Made by a program: the position numbers and the translations under genes
Part shown: one piece after another, positions 1-9,974 of the stretch
Position numbering within the stretch: the first letter of the stretch is position 1
How the letters are laid out: every line of letters starts with the position of its first letter
Source of the DNA: Paracoxiella cheracis
Lineage (GTDB): Bacteria > Pseudomonadota > Gammaproteobacteria > Coxiellales > Coxiellaceae
DNA: 64,000 bases
NCBI RefSeq assembly: GCF_049348705.1
Contig: NZ_CP186485.1
Location: forward strand, 248,001-312,000
Reading direction: 5' to 3'
The notes under the pieces: model-generated
Seen by the model: the letters and a program-made list of their open reading frames with translations, nothing else
What the model was told of the DNA's origin: nothing
Databases searched by the model: none

Positions 1-156
1 TTTGAATCAAAAGCATTACAAGAAAATCTTGAAGCGCTTATCGCTGACTTGAAAAAGGTAAAACCAGCGGGAGCGAAAGGTACTTATTTAAAGAAATTAA
101 CACTATCCAGTACGATGGGTCCCGGCATTACAGTGGACCGAACGACTGTGAAGTAA
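1..156 (+). CDS. rplA: 50S ribosomal protein L1, C-terminal part
   Basis: The window opens inside this gene; the last 51 codons are present, ending in TAA. The translated tail (FESKALQENLEALI, then KGTYLKKLTLSSTMGPG) is the conserved C-terminal domain I of L1, which binds the L1 stalk of 23S rRNA. L1 also represses its own L11 operon in gammaproteobacteria. It lies directly upstream of rplJ-rplL-rpoB-rpoC, the standard order. The N-terminal part is outside the window. Confidence 0.93.
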   Translation, partial: FESKALQENLEALIADLKKVKPAGAKGTYLKKLTLSSTMGPGITVDRTTVK

Positions 157-194
157 ATAATTTCGCGGTGGACATTGATTATGTTTTTAATGAA

Positions 195-350
195 TGTTCA
201 ACCGTCGAAGACCGTGGGTGTGAAAACTTAATCTAGGGCGTGTTGGCAGTTTGCTCTCAGCTCTAAGCCCACGCAGACGGTAACCGGCTCAGAAATTTCT
301 GCGGGCGGTCGCCGGGTAGGCGGGAAATAACAGGTTGTTATTTTCTAAAT
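195..350 (+). ncRNA. L10 leader (autoregulatory rplJ 5' UTR)
   Basis: The 214-base gap between rplA and rplJ holds the hallmarks of the gammaproteobacterial L10 leader. GACCGTGGGTG near 210-220 can pair with CCCACGCAGACGGT near 268-282, giving the kink-turn/L10(L12)4 binding region. Downstream, AAATAACA (325-332) and TGTTATTT (336-343) form an 8-bp hairpin with a 3-base loop just before the rplJ start. By family knowledge, L10-L12 binding here represses translation of rplJ-rplL. The call is from motif recognition; a covariance-model search was not possible. Confidence 0.75.
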
Positions 351-370
351 GTAAAAACCGGAGATAGACA

Positions 371-898
371 GTGGCTTTAAAACTGAAAGATAAAGAGGCA
401 ATAGTCGCGGAATTAACAGAGGTTGCAAGCACAGCGTTGTCTGCAGTCGCTGCTGATTATCGTGGCTTAACTGTTTCCGAGGTGACCGAATTGCGAAAAA
501 GCGCCCGAAAGAATGGCGTTTTAATGCGTGTTTATCGTAACACGCTCGCACGTCGTGCCATCAAAGGAACGCCATTTGCCTGTCTGCATGAAGTACTCGT
601 TGGTCCTTTAGTGTTGTTATTTTCAACTGAAGAGCCGGGTGCTGCTGCACGGTTATTACGCGACTTTGTCAAAGAGCACGAAGCGCTTGAGGTGAGGGCA
701 TTAGTTCTAGGCGGTGAATTATTAGGAGCGGATCAATTAAAAGCCGTTGCTAGTTTGCCATCGCGCGAAGAAGCACTAGCGCAGCTAGTATCTGTAATGC
801 AGGCACCTATTACCAAGTTTGTTCGTACGCTCAATGAACCCGTTGCTCAAGTGGTACGGGTTATGGGGCAAGTCCGTGATCAACGACAAGCAGCATAG
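371..898 (+). CDS. rplJ: 50S ribosomal protein L10
   Basis: 175-residue L10 (P0 family), which anchors L7/L12 dimers to the ribosome stalk and represses its own operon through the leader just upstream. The N-terminal part (KDKEAIVAELTEVAS, then AADYRGLTVSEVTELRK) is the conserved rRNA-binding domain. The C-terminal helix binds L7/L12. The start is GTG at 371, supported by GGAG nine bases upstream and by the family start MALxxxxK. Length is slightly above the E. coli 165. rplL follows after 33 bases. Confidence 0.96.
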   Translation: MALKLKDKEAIVAELTEVASTALSAVAADYRGLTVSEVTELRKSARKNGVLMRVYRNTLARRAIKGTPFACLHEVLVGPLVLLFSTEEPGAAARLLRDFVKEHEALEVRALVLGGELLGADQLKAVASLPSREEALAQLVSVMQAPITKFVRTLNEPVAQVVRVMGQVRDQRQAA

Positions 899-931
899 TA
901 CGTAATTAATTAAATTTCGGAGTGAATAAAA

Positions 932-1312
932 ATGGCTGAAATAAAAAAAGATGACATCTTAGAAGCTGTCGCTAATATGAGTGTTATGGATGTTGTAGAC
1001 TTAGTAAAAGCGATGGAAGAAAAATTCGGTGTTTCTGCACAAGCGGCTGTTGTCGCTGCAGGTCCTGTAGCAAGTGGTGAAGCTGCTGCTGCAGAAGAGA
1101 AATCTGAATTTAACGTAGTAATGACTAGCTTTGGCTCTAACAAGATTGCCGTTATTAAAGCAATTCGCGCAATAACGAACTTAGGTCTCAAAGAAGCTAA
1201 AGATATGGTTGAAGCTGTTCCTGCTGTTGTTAAAGAAGGAGTTAGCAAAGCAGACGCAGAAAACATGAAGAAACAACTCGAAGAAGCAGGTGCTTCAGTC
1301 GACTTGAAATAA
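932..1312 (+). CDS. rplL: 50S ribosomal protein L7/L12
   Basis: 126-residue stalk protein that recruits and activates translational GTPases such as EF-G and EF-Tu. Visible parts are the N-terminal dimerisation helix (residues ~1-35), an Ala/Glu-rich hinge (~38-55), and the globular C-terminal domain with FGSNKIAVIKAIRAITNLGL and KEAKDMVEAVP, the factor-binding surface. GGAG precedes ATG at a normal distance. It is translated with rplJ and followed by an attenuator-like hairpin before rpoB. Confidence 0.97.
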   Translation: MAEIKKDDILEAVANMSVMDVVDLVKAMEEKFGVSAQAAVVAAGPVASGEAAAAEEKSEFNVVMTSFGSNKIAVIKAIRAITNLGLKEAKDMVEAVPAVVKEGVSKADAENMKKQLEEAGASVDLK

Positions 1313-1331
1313 TTTTCATGTAAAGCATTGC

Positions 1332-1352
1332 CCCGGCGGCTAAACCGTCGGG
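1332..1352 (+). terminator. rplL-rpoB intergenic attenuator hairpin
   Basis: CCCGGCGG (1332-1339) and CCGTCGGG (1345-1352) form an 8-bp GC-rich stem with one G-U pair and a 5-base loop. No run of T follows, so it is better read as a partial terminator or RNA-processing stem. A comparable attenuator between rplL and rpoB lowers rpoBC expression relative to L7/L12 in E. coli. Confidence 0.5.
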
Positions 1353-1376
1353 ACTAATTAGCAAAGAGGTACATTC

Positions 1377-4300
1377 ATGGCTCAAGCTGGCGGAATTCAG
1401 AATAAAAACACAACAATTTCTTACCCTGAGAAAAAACGTGCACGGGTGCACCTGGGTAAGAGAGAAGTTGAAGTGATCAAAACGCCTTATTTGTTGGCAA
1501 CGCAAATAGATTCGTATAACAACTTCTTGCAACCAGGTGTTGCGCCTGATCAGCGTGAAGACAGTGGATTGCACGCTGCCTTTAAATCTGTATTCCCTAT
1601 CACCAGCTATTCGGGTCATTCGCAGTTGGATTATGTGAATTACATGTTAGGTGAGCCCTTATTCGATGTGTATGAATGTAAATTGCGTGGTTTAACTTAC
1701 GCAGCGCCGTTAAAAGTTAAAATGCGATTGGTGATTTACGATAAAGATGCCCCTGCGGGTAATCAAGTTGTAAAAGACATCAAAGAACAAGAAGTCTACA
1801 TGGGCGAAATGCCCCTCATGACAGAAACCGGTAGCTTGGTCATTAACGGTACTGAGCGTGTTGTGGTGTCTCAGTTACATCGTTCGCCAGGCGTTTTCTT
1901 TGAGCATGATAAAGGTAAAACACATTCTTCTGGAAAATTACTATATTCGGCACGTGTCATTCCTTATCGTGGTTCTTGGTTAGATTTCGAATTCGACCCT
2001 AAAGACAGCATTTTTGTTCGCATCGATCGACGTCGTAAACTGCCAGCAACGGTGATCTTGCGAGCGCTCGGTTATAGTACCGAAGAAGTTTTGGATATGT
2101 TCTATGAAAAGAACACTTTTGAAATTACAAAAGATAGCGTTATTTTGGACTTAGTGCCGCAACGTTTGCGAGGCGAGCTATCAGTTACTGAAATTAAAGA
2201 TAAAAAAGGCAAAGTAATTGTTGAGCCAAATCGTCGTATTTCGGCTCGTCATATTCGTCTTATCGAAAAAGCAGACATCGACAAGCTCGAAATGCCTGAT
2301 AACTATTTATATGGTAAAAAGATTGCCCAAGCAATTGTTGATGAAGAGACTGGCGAAATCATTGCTAACGCGAATGATGAAATAACGTCAGAATTAATAG
2401 AAACGCTTCGCGAAAAAGGCATTAACCAAATTCAAACGTTATACATTAATGAAATTGAGCGTGGGCCTTATGTTTCCGACACATTGCGGTTAGACACCAC
2501 GAATAACCAACTTGAAGCATTAGTGGAAATTTATCGCATTATGCGTCCGGGTGAGCCACCTACGAAAGAAGCGGCTGAAAGTTTATTTGAAAACTTATTC
2601 TTTTCCGCAGATCGTTATGATTTATCAGCAGTGGGCCGCATGAAATTCAATCGTCGTGTGGGTCGTACTGAAATGACTGGATCAGCAGTTCTTTCAAAAG
2701 AAGATATTGTTGATGTGTTGCGCGTTTTAGTGGACATTCGTGACGGTAAGGGTGATGTCGATGATATCGATCACTTAGGTAATCGTCGTATCCGAAGCGT
2801 CGGTGAAATGGCCGAAAATCAGTTTCGCGTTGGCTTAGTGCGTGTTGAACGTGCTGTCAAAGATCGTTTAAGTCTGGCAGATACTGACAACTTAATGCCA
2901 CAAGATTTAGTGAATGCCAAGCCCGTATCGGCTGCAATTAAAGAGTTTTTTGGCTCAAGTCAGTTATCACAATTTATGGATCAAAATAATCCGCTATCGG
3001 AAGTCACGCATAAGCGACGTGTTTCCGCATTAGGTCCAGGTGGTTTAACGCGAGAGCGAGCGGGTTTTGAGGTACGTGACGTACATCCAACTCATTATGG
3101 ACGTGTGTGTCCGATCGAAACGCCTGAAGGTCCAAATATTGGTTTGATTAATTCGTTAGCTGTGTTTGCCCGCGCCAATGAGTATGGTTTCTTGGAAAGT
3201 CCGTATCGTAAAGTTGTTGATAGCGTCGTGTCAGATGACTATGAATATTTATCAGCGATCGAAGAAGGTCAATATTATATTGCTCAAGCAAATACAAATA
3301 TTGATGCAAACGGTCGACTAACGGATGATCTTATTTCTTGTCGTCATAAAGGTGAGTTCACATTGACGACTCCAGATAAAGTGAACTATATGGATGTCTC
3401 GCCACGACAAATTGTGTCAGTGGCTGCATCATTAATTCCGTTTTTGGAGCACGACGATGCTAACCGTGCCTTAATGGGATCGAACATGCAACGTCAAGCG
3501 GTTCCAACGATTAAACCAGAAACACCTTTAGTCGGTACGGGTATGGAGCGTATCGTTGCTGTTGACTCGGGTGTGACGGTGAGTGCACGCCGTGGTGGCG
3601 TTATCGATTCTGTGGATGCTTCACGCATCGTTGTGCGAGTTAATCCTGCAGAAACTGAAGATGACGATATTGGTGTTGATATTTACAACCTAACAAAATT
3701 CCAACGCTCTAACCAAAACACCTGTATTAATCAGCGTCCCATTGTTGAAGTGGGTGATAAAGTGCAAAAAGGTGATGTGTTAGCAGACGGTCCTTCTACT
3801 GACTTAGGTGAGTTAGCATTAGGGCAAAATCTGTTAGTTGCGTTCATGCTTTGGAATGGTTACAACTTCGAGGATTCTATTTTAATTTCTGAAAGGCTTG
3901 TTGAAGAAGATCGCTTCACAACGATTCACATTCAGGAATTCACTTGTGTTGCTCGCGACACTAAATTAGGTCCGGAAGAAATAACATCCGATATTCCTAA
4001 TGTGGGTGAAAGCGCATTATCTAAATTAGATGAATCCGGTATCGTTCACATCGGTGCTGAAGTGAATTCGGGTGACATCTTAGTTGGTAAAGTTACACCT
4101 AAAGGTGAAACACAACTGACGCCAGAAGAAAAATTATTGCGCGCTATTTTCGGTGAAAAAGCATCTGATGTGAAAGATAGTTCACTGCGCGTTACTCCGG
4201 GCATCAGTGGAACTGTTATTGATGTGCGAATTTTCACGCGCGAAGGTGTGAAAAAGGACGAACGTGCGTTAGCTATCGAAAGATCAGAATTAGCAAAAGC

Positions 4301-5495
4301 TGAAAAAGATTTGAATGATGAATTGCGAGTTCGCGAAGATGCATTGTTCAAAAACTTAGAAAAATTATTGAATGGTAGCGTTGCTGATGGTGGACCGAAT
4401 AAGCTGAAAAAAGGCTCGAAAGTTACCAAGGAATATTTGACTGAAATTTCTCGTGAAAAATGGTTTGAAATTCGTTTGCACGAAGAAAAATCAAATAAAC
4501 GCTTGGAGGCGGCGCACGATCACTTTAAGGCACTGCATAAAGAACGCGATGCGAAGCTAAAAGACAGACGTCAAAAGCTTACGCAGGGTGATGATTTGGC
4601 GCCGGGCGTTATTAAAATTGTTAAAGTTTATTTGGCAGTAAAACGTCGCATTCAACCTGGCGATAAAATGGCAGGACGTCACGGTAACAAAGGTGTTATT
4701 TCAACGATCGTACCTGTTGAGGACATGCCTTACCTAGAAGATGGAACGCCCGTCGATATCGTGTTGAACCCACTCGGTGTGCCATCTCGTATGAACATCG
4801 GTCAAGTATTAGAGACACACTTAGGATGGGCTGCGAAAGGGCTGGGTAAACAAATTGGTGATTTGCTAGAGCGAAAAGCCGATGCAGGTCAGCTACGTAA
4901 ACAATTAAAACCCATTTATGACTTAAGTACCGGTCATAAGTTTGACGTTCAGTCATTAAATGATGATGAAGTTAGTACGCTTTCGAAAAACTTGCGAAAA
5001 GGTGTACCGATTTCATCGCCCGTATTTGATGGTGCAACAGAGCAAGAAATCAAAGCGCTGTTAAATATGGCGGATCTACCTGAATCAGGTCAAACCACTT
5101 TATTCGATGGCCGTACCGGGAAAGCGTTTGAACGACAGGTTACCGTTGGTTATATGTACATGCTGAAGTTAAATCACTTGGTGGATGACAAGATGCATGC
5201 GCGTTCAACGGGATCCTATAGTTTGGTGACTCAACAACCGTTAGGTGGTAAAGCTCAGTTCGGTGGCCAACGATTTGGGGAAATGGAGGTGTGGGCACTT
5301 GAAGCGTATGGCGCTGCTTACACATTGCAAGAAATGCTAACGGTTAAATCAGATGATGTGAATGGTCGTACTCGTATGTATAAAAACATTGTCGATGGCG
5401 ATCACCGAATGGATGCAGGTATGCCGGAATCCTTCAATGTATTAGTGAAAGAAATCCGGTCATTAGGTATCGACATCAGTTTAGAAAATGATTAA
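1377..5495 (+). CDS. rpoB: RNA polymerase beta subunit
   Basis: Full-length beta subunit, 1372 residues (E. coli 1342), catalysing transcription with beta-prime, alpha and omega. The rifampicin cluster reads GSSQLSQFMDQNNPLSE and then VTHKRRVSALGPGGL, wild type at the positions equivalent to E. coli D516, H526 and S531. The conserved GDKMAGRHGNKG (about residue 1090) and the C-terminal clamp motif GGKAQFGGQRFGEMEVWALE are intact. A strong AAAGAGGT lies just before the ATG. rpoC starts 15 bases after the stop, so the two are co-translated from one message. Confidence 0.98.
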   Translation: MAQAGGIQNKNTTISYPEKKRARVHLGKREVEVIKTPYLLATQIDSYNNFLQPGVAPDQREDSGLHAAFKSVFPITSYSGHSQLDYVNYMLGEPLFDVYECKLRGLTYAAPLKVKMRLVIYDKDAPAGNQVVKDIKEQEVYMGEMPLMTETGSLVINGTERVVVSQLHRSPGVFFEHDKGKTHSSGKLLYSARVIPYRGSWLDFEFDPKDSIFVRIDRRRKLPATVILRALGYSTEEVLDMFYEKNTFEITKDSVILDLVPQRLRGELSVTEIKDKKGKVIVEPNRRISARHIRLIEKADIDKLEMPDNYLYGKKIAQAIVDEETGEIIANANDEITSELIETLREKGINQIQTLYINEIERGPYVSDTLRLDTTNNQLEALVEIYRIMRPGEPPTKEAAESLFENLFFSADRYDLSAVGRMKFNRRVGRTEMTGSAVLSKEDIVDVLRVLVDIRDGKGDVDDIDHLGNRRIRSVGEMAENQFRVGLVRVERAVKDRLSLADTDNLMPQDLVNAKPVSAAIKEFFGSSQLSQFMDQNNPLSEVTHKRRVSALGPGGLTRERAGFEVRDVHPTHYGRVCPIETPEGPNIGLINSLAVFARANEYGFLESPYRKVVDSVVSDDYEYLSAIEEGQYYIAQANTNIDANGRLTDDLISCRHKGEFTLTTPDKVNYMDVSPRQIVSVAASLIPFLEHDDANRALMGSNMQRQAVPTIKPETPLVGTGMERIVAVDSGVTVSARRGGVIDSVDASRIVVRVNPAETEDDDIGVDIYNLTKFQRSNQNTCINQRPIVEVGDKVQKGDVLADGPSTDLGELALGQNLLVAFMLWNGYNFEDSILISERLVEEDRFTTIHIQEFTCVARDTKLGPEEITSDIPNVGESALSKLDESGIVHIGAEVNSGDILVGKVTPKGETQLTPEEKLLRAIFGEKASDVKDSSLRVTPGISGTVIDVRIFTREGVKKDERALAIERSELAKAEKDLNDELRVREDALFKNLEKLLNGSVADGGPNKLKKGSKVTKEYLTEISREKWFEIRLHEEKSNKRLEAAHDHFKALHKERDAKLKDRRQKLTQGDDLAPGVIKIVKVYLAVKRRIQPGDKMAGRHGNKGVISTIVPVEDMPYLEDGTPVDIVLNPLGVPSRMNIGQVLETHLGWAAKGLGKQIGDLLERKADAGQLRKQLKPIYDLSTGHKFDVQSLNDDEVSTLSKNLRKGVPISSPVFDGATEQEIKALLNMADLPESGQTTLFDGRTGKAFERQVTVGYMYMLKLNHLVDDKMHARSTGSYSLVTQQPLGGKAQFGGQRFGEMEVWALEAYGAAYTLQEMLTVKSDDVNGRTRMYKNIVDGDHRMDAGMPESFNVLVKEIRSLGIDISLEND

Positions 5496-5510
5496 TTTGG
5501 GAGCACAGCA

Positions 5511-8500
5511 TTGAGAGACTTACTAAAACAATTAAAAAGTGATAAGAGCGCTGACTTCGGTGCGCTCCGTATCAAGCTTGCATCTCCAGAAGAAATTCGC
5601 TCTTGGTCTTTTGGTGAAGTCAAAAAGCCAGAAACGATTAATTACCGTACGTTCAAACCTGAACGTGAAGGGCTCTTTTGCGCGAAAATATTTGGTCCAA
5701 TTAAAGACTATGAATGTCTTTGTGGAAAATACAAGCGCTTAAAACATCGTGGTGTTGTCTGTGAGAAATGTGGTGTGGAAGTCACATTAACCAAAGTGCG
5801 TCGTGAACGCATGGGTCACATTGAACTTGCTTGTCCTGTTGCGCATATCTGGTATTTAAAATCGCTGCCATCACGCATTGGATTATTATTAGATATGACC
5901 TTGCGCGATATTGAGCGGGTGCTTTACTTTGAAGCGTACGTCGTTGTGGACCCCGGCATGACACCGCTTGAGCGTGGACAACTCTTGTCGGAAGAAGCTT
6001 ATCTCGATGCCTTAGAAGAATACGGTGATGATTTCGTTGCTTTGATGGGTGCAGAAGCGATTAAACGGTTATTACAAGAAATCGATTTAAAAGCTGAGGT
6101 CGAAGAACTGCATAACGAGCTTCCCAAAACATCTTCGGAAACCAAAATCAAAAAAATCACGAAACGGCTTAAAGTTATGTCGTCATTCTTGGAATCGGGT
6201 AATAAGCCTGGTTGGATGATCTTGGATGTATTGCCGGTATTGCCACCAGATCTTCGTCCATTAGTACCGCTTGATGGGGGGCGATTCGCGACGTCTGATT
6301 TGAATGATCTTTATCGTCGAGTGATTAATCGTAACAACCGTTTAAAACGACTGCTTGATTTAAACGCGCCCGATATTATCGTTCGCAACGAAAAACGTAT
6401 GTTGCAAGAAGCGGTTGATGCGCTACTCGATAATGGTCGTCGTGGTCGTGCGATTTTAGGTTCTAATCGTCGTCCGTTGAAATCATTAGCGGACATGATT
6501 AAAGGTAAATCGGGTCGATTCCGTCAAAACTTATTAGGTAAACGCGTCGACTACTCTGGTCGTTCGGTTATTGTGGTAGGTCCGACATTAAAATTACACC
6601 AATGTGGTCTCCCGAAAAAAATGGCATTGGAATTATTCAAACCATTTATCTTTAGCAAATTACAGCATCGTGGTTTAGCAACAACGATTAAAGCTGCAAA
6701 GAAAATGGTTGAAAGCGAAGTGCCCGAGGTTTGGGATATTCTTGAAGAAGTCATTCGCGAACATCCAATTCTGTTAAACCGTGCACCAACACTGCACCGT
6801 TTGGGTATCCAAGCATTTGAGCCGGTGTTAATTGAAGGTAAGGCTATTCAATTACACCCGTTAGTTTGTACGGCATACAACGCCGACTTCGACGGTGACC
6901 AAATGGCTGTTCACGTACCATTGACACTGGAAGCGCAATTAGAAGCGCGCTCGCTCATGATGTCGACGAACAACGTATTACATCCGGCGAACGGTGAACC
7001 GATCATCGTGCCAACTCACGACGTTGTGTTAGGTCTTTATTACATGACGCGCGAACGCGTTAATGCGAAAGGTGAAGGTTTGAAATTCGCTGATATTAAT
7101 GAAGTCGTGCGTGCTTACGAAAATGGCAAGGCTGATTTACATGCAAAGATTACCGTTCGTATTCAAGAAAAATTACTGAATGAAAATGGTGAACTGGTAG
7201 AGTCATCTCGTATTGTTAATAGTACGATTGGTCGTGTTTTATTATGGGATATTGTCCCCGCGGGATTATCTTTTGATCTCGTCGATCAAGCGATGACAAA
7301 AAAAGCGATTTCTAAACTACTCGATATCAGCTATCGAAATCTGGGCCTTAAGGCGACGGTTATTTTTGCCGATCAATTAATGTATATGGGCTTCCGATAT
7401 GCTACTTATTCAGGTGTTTCAATCGGTGTTGATGACCTTGTGGTTCCTGAGAGTAAAGAAAATATTATTTCTAAAGCGGAAGACGAAGTACGCGAAATTG
7501 AAAAACAATACGCATCAGGTTTGGTAACACAAGGCGAACGCTACAACAAAGTTGTGGATATTTGGTCGCGAACAAATGATCAAGTTGCCAAGGCGATGAT
7601 GGAAAAAATTGCAGTTGAGCGTGTGAAAAATGCAGAAGGAAAAGAAGTTACTCAGAACTCATTCAACTCTATTTACATGATGTCTGATTCGGGTGCGCGA
7701 GGATCGGCTGCGCAAATTCGTCAGCTAGCGGGTATGCGTGGTTTGATGGCAAAGCCAGATGGCACCATCATTGAGACACCTATTACGGCAAACTTCCGTG
7801 AAGGTCTTAACGTGTTGCAATACTTTATTTCGACACACGGTGCGCGTAAAGGTTTGGCGGACACTGCATTAAAAACTGCAAACTCAGGTTACTTAACACG
7901 TCGTTTGGTGGATGTGGCGCAAGACTTAGTTGTTACTGAACACGATTGTGGTACTGAAAATGGGCTTGAAATTACGCCTCACATTGAAGGTGGTGACGTT
8001 GTTGAGCCATTGCGTGAACGCGTGTTGGGTCGTGTTTTATTAGCGCCAGTTATCGATCCGAAAACGAATGAAACACTCATTGATGAAAAGACGATGCTCG
8101 ATGAAAAACTCGTGAATATTCTCGATGAGCACAGCATCGATCGCGTTAAAGTACGCTCTGCGATCACTTGTGACACTCCTTATGGTATTTGTTCGTTGTG
8201 TTACGGTCGTGACTTAGCGCGAGGTCATTTAGTAAATGTTGGTGAAGCGGTAGGTGTTGTGGCAGCACAATCCATCGGTGAGCCGGGTACGCAGTTAACC
8301 ATGCGTACCTTCCACATTGGTGGTGCGGCTTCGCGAGCAACCGCTGCGAATAACATCGAAGTTAAATCCGATGGTAAAGTTAAACTGCGTAACCTTAAAA
8401 CGGTTGAGCAAGCCAATGGTAACTTGGTGGCAGTTTCCCGCTCCGGGGAATTAGTTGTGCAGGATCCGCAAGGTGCTGAACGCGAACATTACAAAGTGCC

Positions 8501-9752
8501 TTACGGCGCAACCATTAGCGTTCGTGATGGTGATGCGGTGAAAGCAAAACAAATCGTTGCGCAATGGGATCCGCATACACATCCAATTATCACTGAAGTG
8601 GCTGGTCAGCTTCGATTTGTTGATCTTGTCGATGGTATTACTATGAATCGTCAAACCGATGAATTGACGGGTTTGACAAGTGTTGTAGTAACAGCGGCAA
8701 AACAACGTAGTGCGACCGGGAAAGAATTACGTCCGATGGTGAAATTGGTCGATCAAAAAGGTAAGGACTTAAACTTGCCAGGTGGTAATGTTCCGGCCCA
8801 TTATTTCTTGCCTGAAGGCACGGTTATCACAAAAGAAGATGGTGGTGCTGTCGAGGTAGGTGACGTGCTCGCGCGTATTCCGCAAGAAACGTCGAAAACC
8901 CGTGATATTACCGGTGGTCTGCCTCGAGTGGCGGACTTATTTGAAGCGCGTCGACCTAAAGATGCGGCAATCCTAGCGGAAATTTCGGGTCTTGTGAGCT
9001 TTGGTAAAGACACTAAAGATAAAGGTCGCTTAGTGATTACAGCGTCGGATGGTACGGTTCATGAAGAGCTCATACCAAAATGGCGTCACGTCAACGTATT
9101 TGAAGGTGAAACGGTTGAAAAGGGTGAAATGATCGCCGATGGTCCGAATGATCCGCATGATATCTTGCGTCTATTGGGTGTGAGCGCCTTGGCGAATTAT
9201 ATCGTGAATGAGGTGCAAGAGGTCTATCGACTGCAAGGCGTGAAGATCAATGATAAGCATATTGAGGTTATTGTGCGTCAGATGCTACGAAAAGTTGTGA
9301 TTCACAACCCTGGCGATACCAACTTCTTGCAAGGCGAACAAGCTGAATACTATCAACTGCGCGAAGAAAATGATCGTGCTCGAAAAGAAGGTGGTATTCC
9401 GGCTGAATATGAGTCTTTGCTATTGGGGATCACGAAAGCATCATTAGCAACGGAGTCCTTTATTTCAGCGGCATCGTTCCAAGAAACCACGCGGGTGTTA
9501 ACAGGCGCCTCGGTGGCGGGAAAACGCGACGATTTACGTGGCTTGAAAGAGAACGTAATTGTGGGTCGGCTGATTCCTGCCGGAACGGGCTATGAATATC
9601 ACAAGAAGCGTCGAGAGGCTGATCAAGCCGTCACTGAAGAGGCGGAAGCTAATAAAGGGGTGACTGCTAGCGAAGCGGAGCAAGCGCTCAGTGAGGCATT
9701 GAAGTCATCTCCGGATGAAGAAACGGTTGGTAAGGAGAAAAGTGATTCTTAG
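5511..9752 (+). CDS. rpoC: RNA polymerase beta-prime subunit
   Basis: 1413-residue beta-prime subunit. N-terminal zinc-binding motif CLCGKYKRLKHRGVVCEKCG at about residues 69-88, the catalytic Mg motif NADFDGD at about 460, the bridge helix/trigger loop region with GEPGTQLTMRTFHIGG, and the C-terminal zinc site (CDTPYGICSLCYG) are all present. The start is TTG at 5511, supported by GGGAG upstream and by the family N-terminus xRDLLxxLK. The Glu/Ser-rich tail (last ~35 residues) is low-complexity, as is common. Confidence 0.98.
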   Translation: MRDLLKQLKSDKSADFGALRIKLASPEEIRSWSFGEVKKPETINYRTFKPEREGLFCAKIFGPIKDYECLCGKYKRLKHRGVVCEKCGVEVTLTKVRRERMGHIELACPVAHIWYLKSLPSRIGLLLDMTLRDIERVLYFEAYVVVDPGMTPLERGQLLSEEAYLDALEEYGDDFVALMGAEAIKRLLQEIDLKAEVEELHNELPKTSSETKIKKITKRLKVMSSFLESGNKPGWMILDVLPVLPPDLRPLVPLDGGRFATSDLNDLYRRVINRNNRLKRLLDLNAPDIIVRNEKRMLQEAVDALLDNGRRGRAILGSNRRPLKSLADMIKGKSGRFRQNLLGKRVDYSGRSVIVVGPTLKLHQCGLPKKMALELFKPFIFSKLQHRGLATTIKAAKKMVESEVPEVWDILEEVIREHPILLNRAPTLHRLGIQAFEPVLIEGKAIQLHPLVCTAYNADFDGDQMAVHVPLTLEAQLEARSLMMSTNNVLHPANGEPIIVPTHDVVLGLYYMTRERVNAKGEGLKFADINEVVRAYENGKADLHAKITVRIQEKLLNENGELVESSRIVNSTIGRVLLWDIVPAGLSFDLVDQAMTKKAISKLLDISYRNLGLKATVIFADQLMYMGFRYATYSGVSIGVDDLVVPESKENIISKAEDEVREIEKQYASGLVTQGERYNKVVDIWSRTNDQVAKAMMEKIAVERVKNAEGKEVTQNSFNSIYMMSDSGARGSAAQIRQLAGMRGLMAKPDGTIIETPITANFREGLNVLQYFISTHGARKGLADTALKTANSGYLTRRLVDVAQDLVVTEHDCGTENGLEITPHIEGGDVVEPLRERVLGRVLLAPVIDPKTNETLIDEKTMLDEKLVNILDEHSIDRVKVRSAITCDTPYGICSLCYGRDLARGHLVNVGEAVGVVAAQSIGEPGTQLTMRTFHIGGAASRATAANNIEVKSDGKVKLRNLKTVEQANGNLVAVSRSGELVVQDPQGAEREHYKVPYGATISVRDGDAVKAKQIVAQWDPHTHPIITEVAGQLRFVDLVDGITMNRQTDELTGLTSVVVTAAKQRSATGKELRPMVKLVDQKGKDLNLPGGNVPAHYFLPEGTVITKEDGGAVEVGDVLARIPQETSKTRDITGGLPRVADLFEARRPKDAAILAEISGLVSFGKDTKDKGRLVITASDGTVHEELIPKWRHVNVFEGETVEKGEMIADGPNDPHDILRLLGVSALANYIVNEVQEVYRLQGVKINDKHIEVIVRQMLRKVVIHNPGDTNFLQGEQAEYYQLREENDRARKEGGIPAEYESLLLGITKASLATESFISAASFQETTRVLTGASVAGKRDDLRGLKENVIVGRLIPAGTGYEYHKKRREADQAVTEEAEANKGVTASEAEQALSEALKSSPDEETVGKEKSDS

Positions 9753-9765
9753 TTTAGTCATGGAG

Positions 9766-9799
9766 TCGCTTAAAAACAGCAAAAAGCAATTTTAAGTGA
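9766..9799 (+). terminator. possible post-rpoC hairpin
   Basis: TCGCTTAAAA (9766-9775) and TTTTAAGTGA (9790-9799) pair over 10 bases with one mismatch. It sits 13 bases after the rpoC stop and before the next promoter. There is no clear U-tract after the stem, so intrinsic termination is uncertain. Confidence 0.35.
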
Positions 9800-9817
9800 T
9801 CTCCAAGCTAAACTTGC

Positions 9818-9846
9818 TTGACGAAGGGCTCAGCATTCATTAGAAT
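9818..9846 (+). promoter_or_regulatory. sigma-70 promoter of the str operon (rpsL-rpsG-fusA-tuf)
   Basis: TTGACG at 9818-9823 and TAGAAT at 9841-9846 are separated by exactly 17 bases and match the -35/-10 consensus with one mismatch each. The GC-rich bases directly after the -10 (CCCCGC) resemble a stringent discriminator, as expected for a ribosomal promoter. It lies 186 bases upstream of rpsL. Confidence 0.75.
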
Positions 9847-9853
9847 CCCCGCT

Positions 9854-9889
9854 CCGTGTTATTCATTGTTAAACACTTGAGTAACACGG
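9854..9889 (+). other. leader hairpin upstream of rpsL
   Basis: CCGTGTTA (9854-9861) and TAACACGG (9882-9889) are perfect 8-base inverted arms with a 20-base loop, located just after the predicted transcription start. It could be a 5' stabilising stem or part of an autoregulatory leader; the sequence alone does not decide. Confidence 0.4.
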
Positions 9890-9917
9890 CTTTACCGAGA
9901 TTTTGTAGTGTATGTAT

Positions 9918-9974
9918 CGTCATCCTGAGTGAAAGTGGCGAGATCTAAATCGTCGTCATCCTGGGCGAAGGTGG
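9918..9974 (+). repeat. two 21-bp direct repeats in the rpsL leader
   Basis: CGTCATCCTGAGTGAAAGTGG (9918-9938) and its near copy at 9954-9974 (three substitutions) are 36 bases apart start to start. The word CGTCATCCTGAGCGAAG is a known kind of dispersed intergenic repeat. A related word, GTCATTTCGAGCGAGAGCG, occurs near 42531-42549. Confidence 0.5.

Noticed and set aside
4046..4429. Long antisense reading frames inside rpoB, rpoC, fusA and the ribosomal genes
   Set aside because: They lie fully within strongly conserved genes on the other strand, have no ribosome binding sites and no recognisable motifs.
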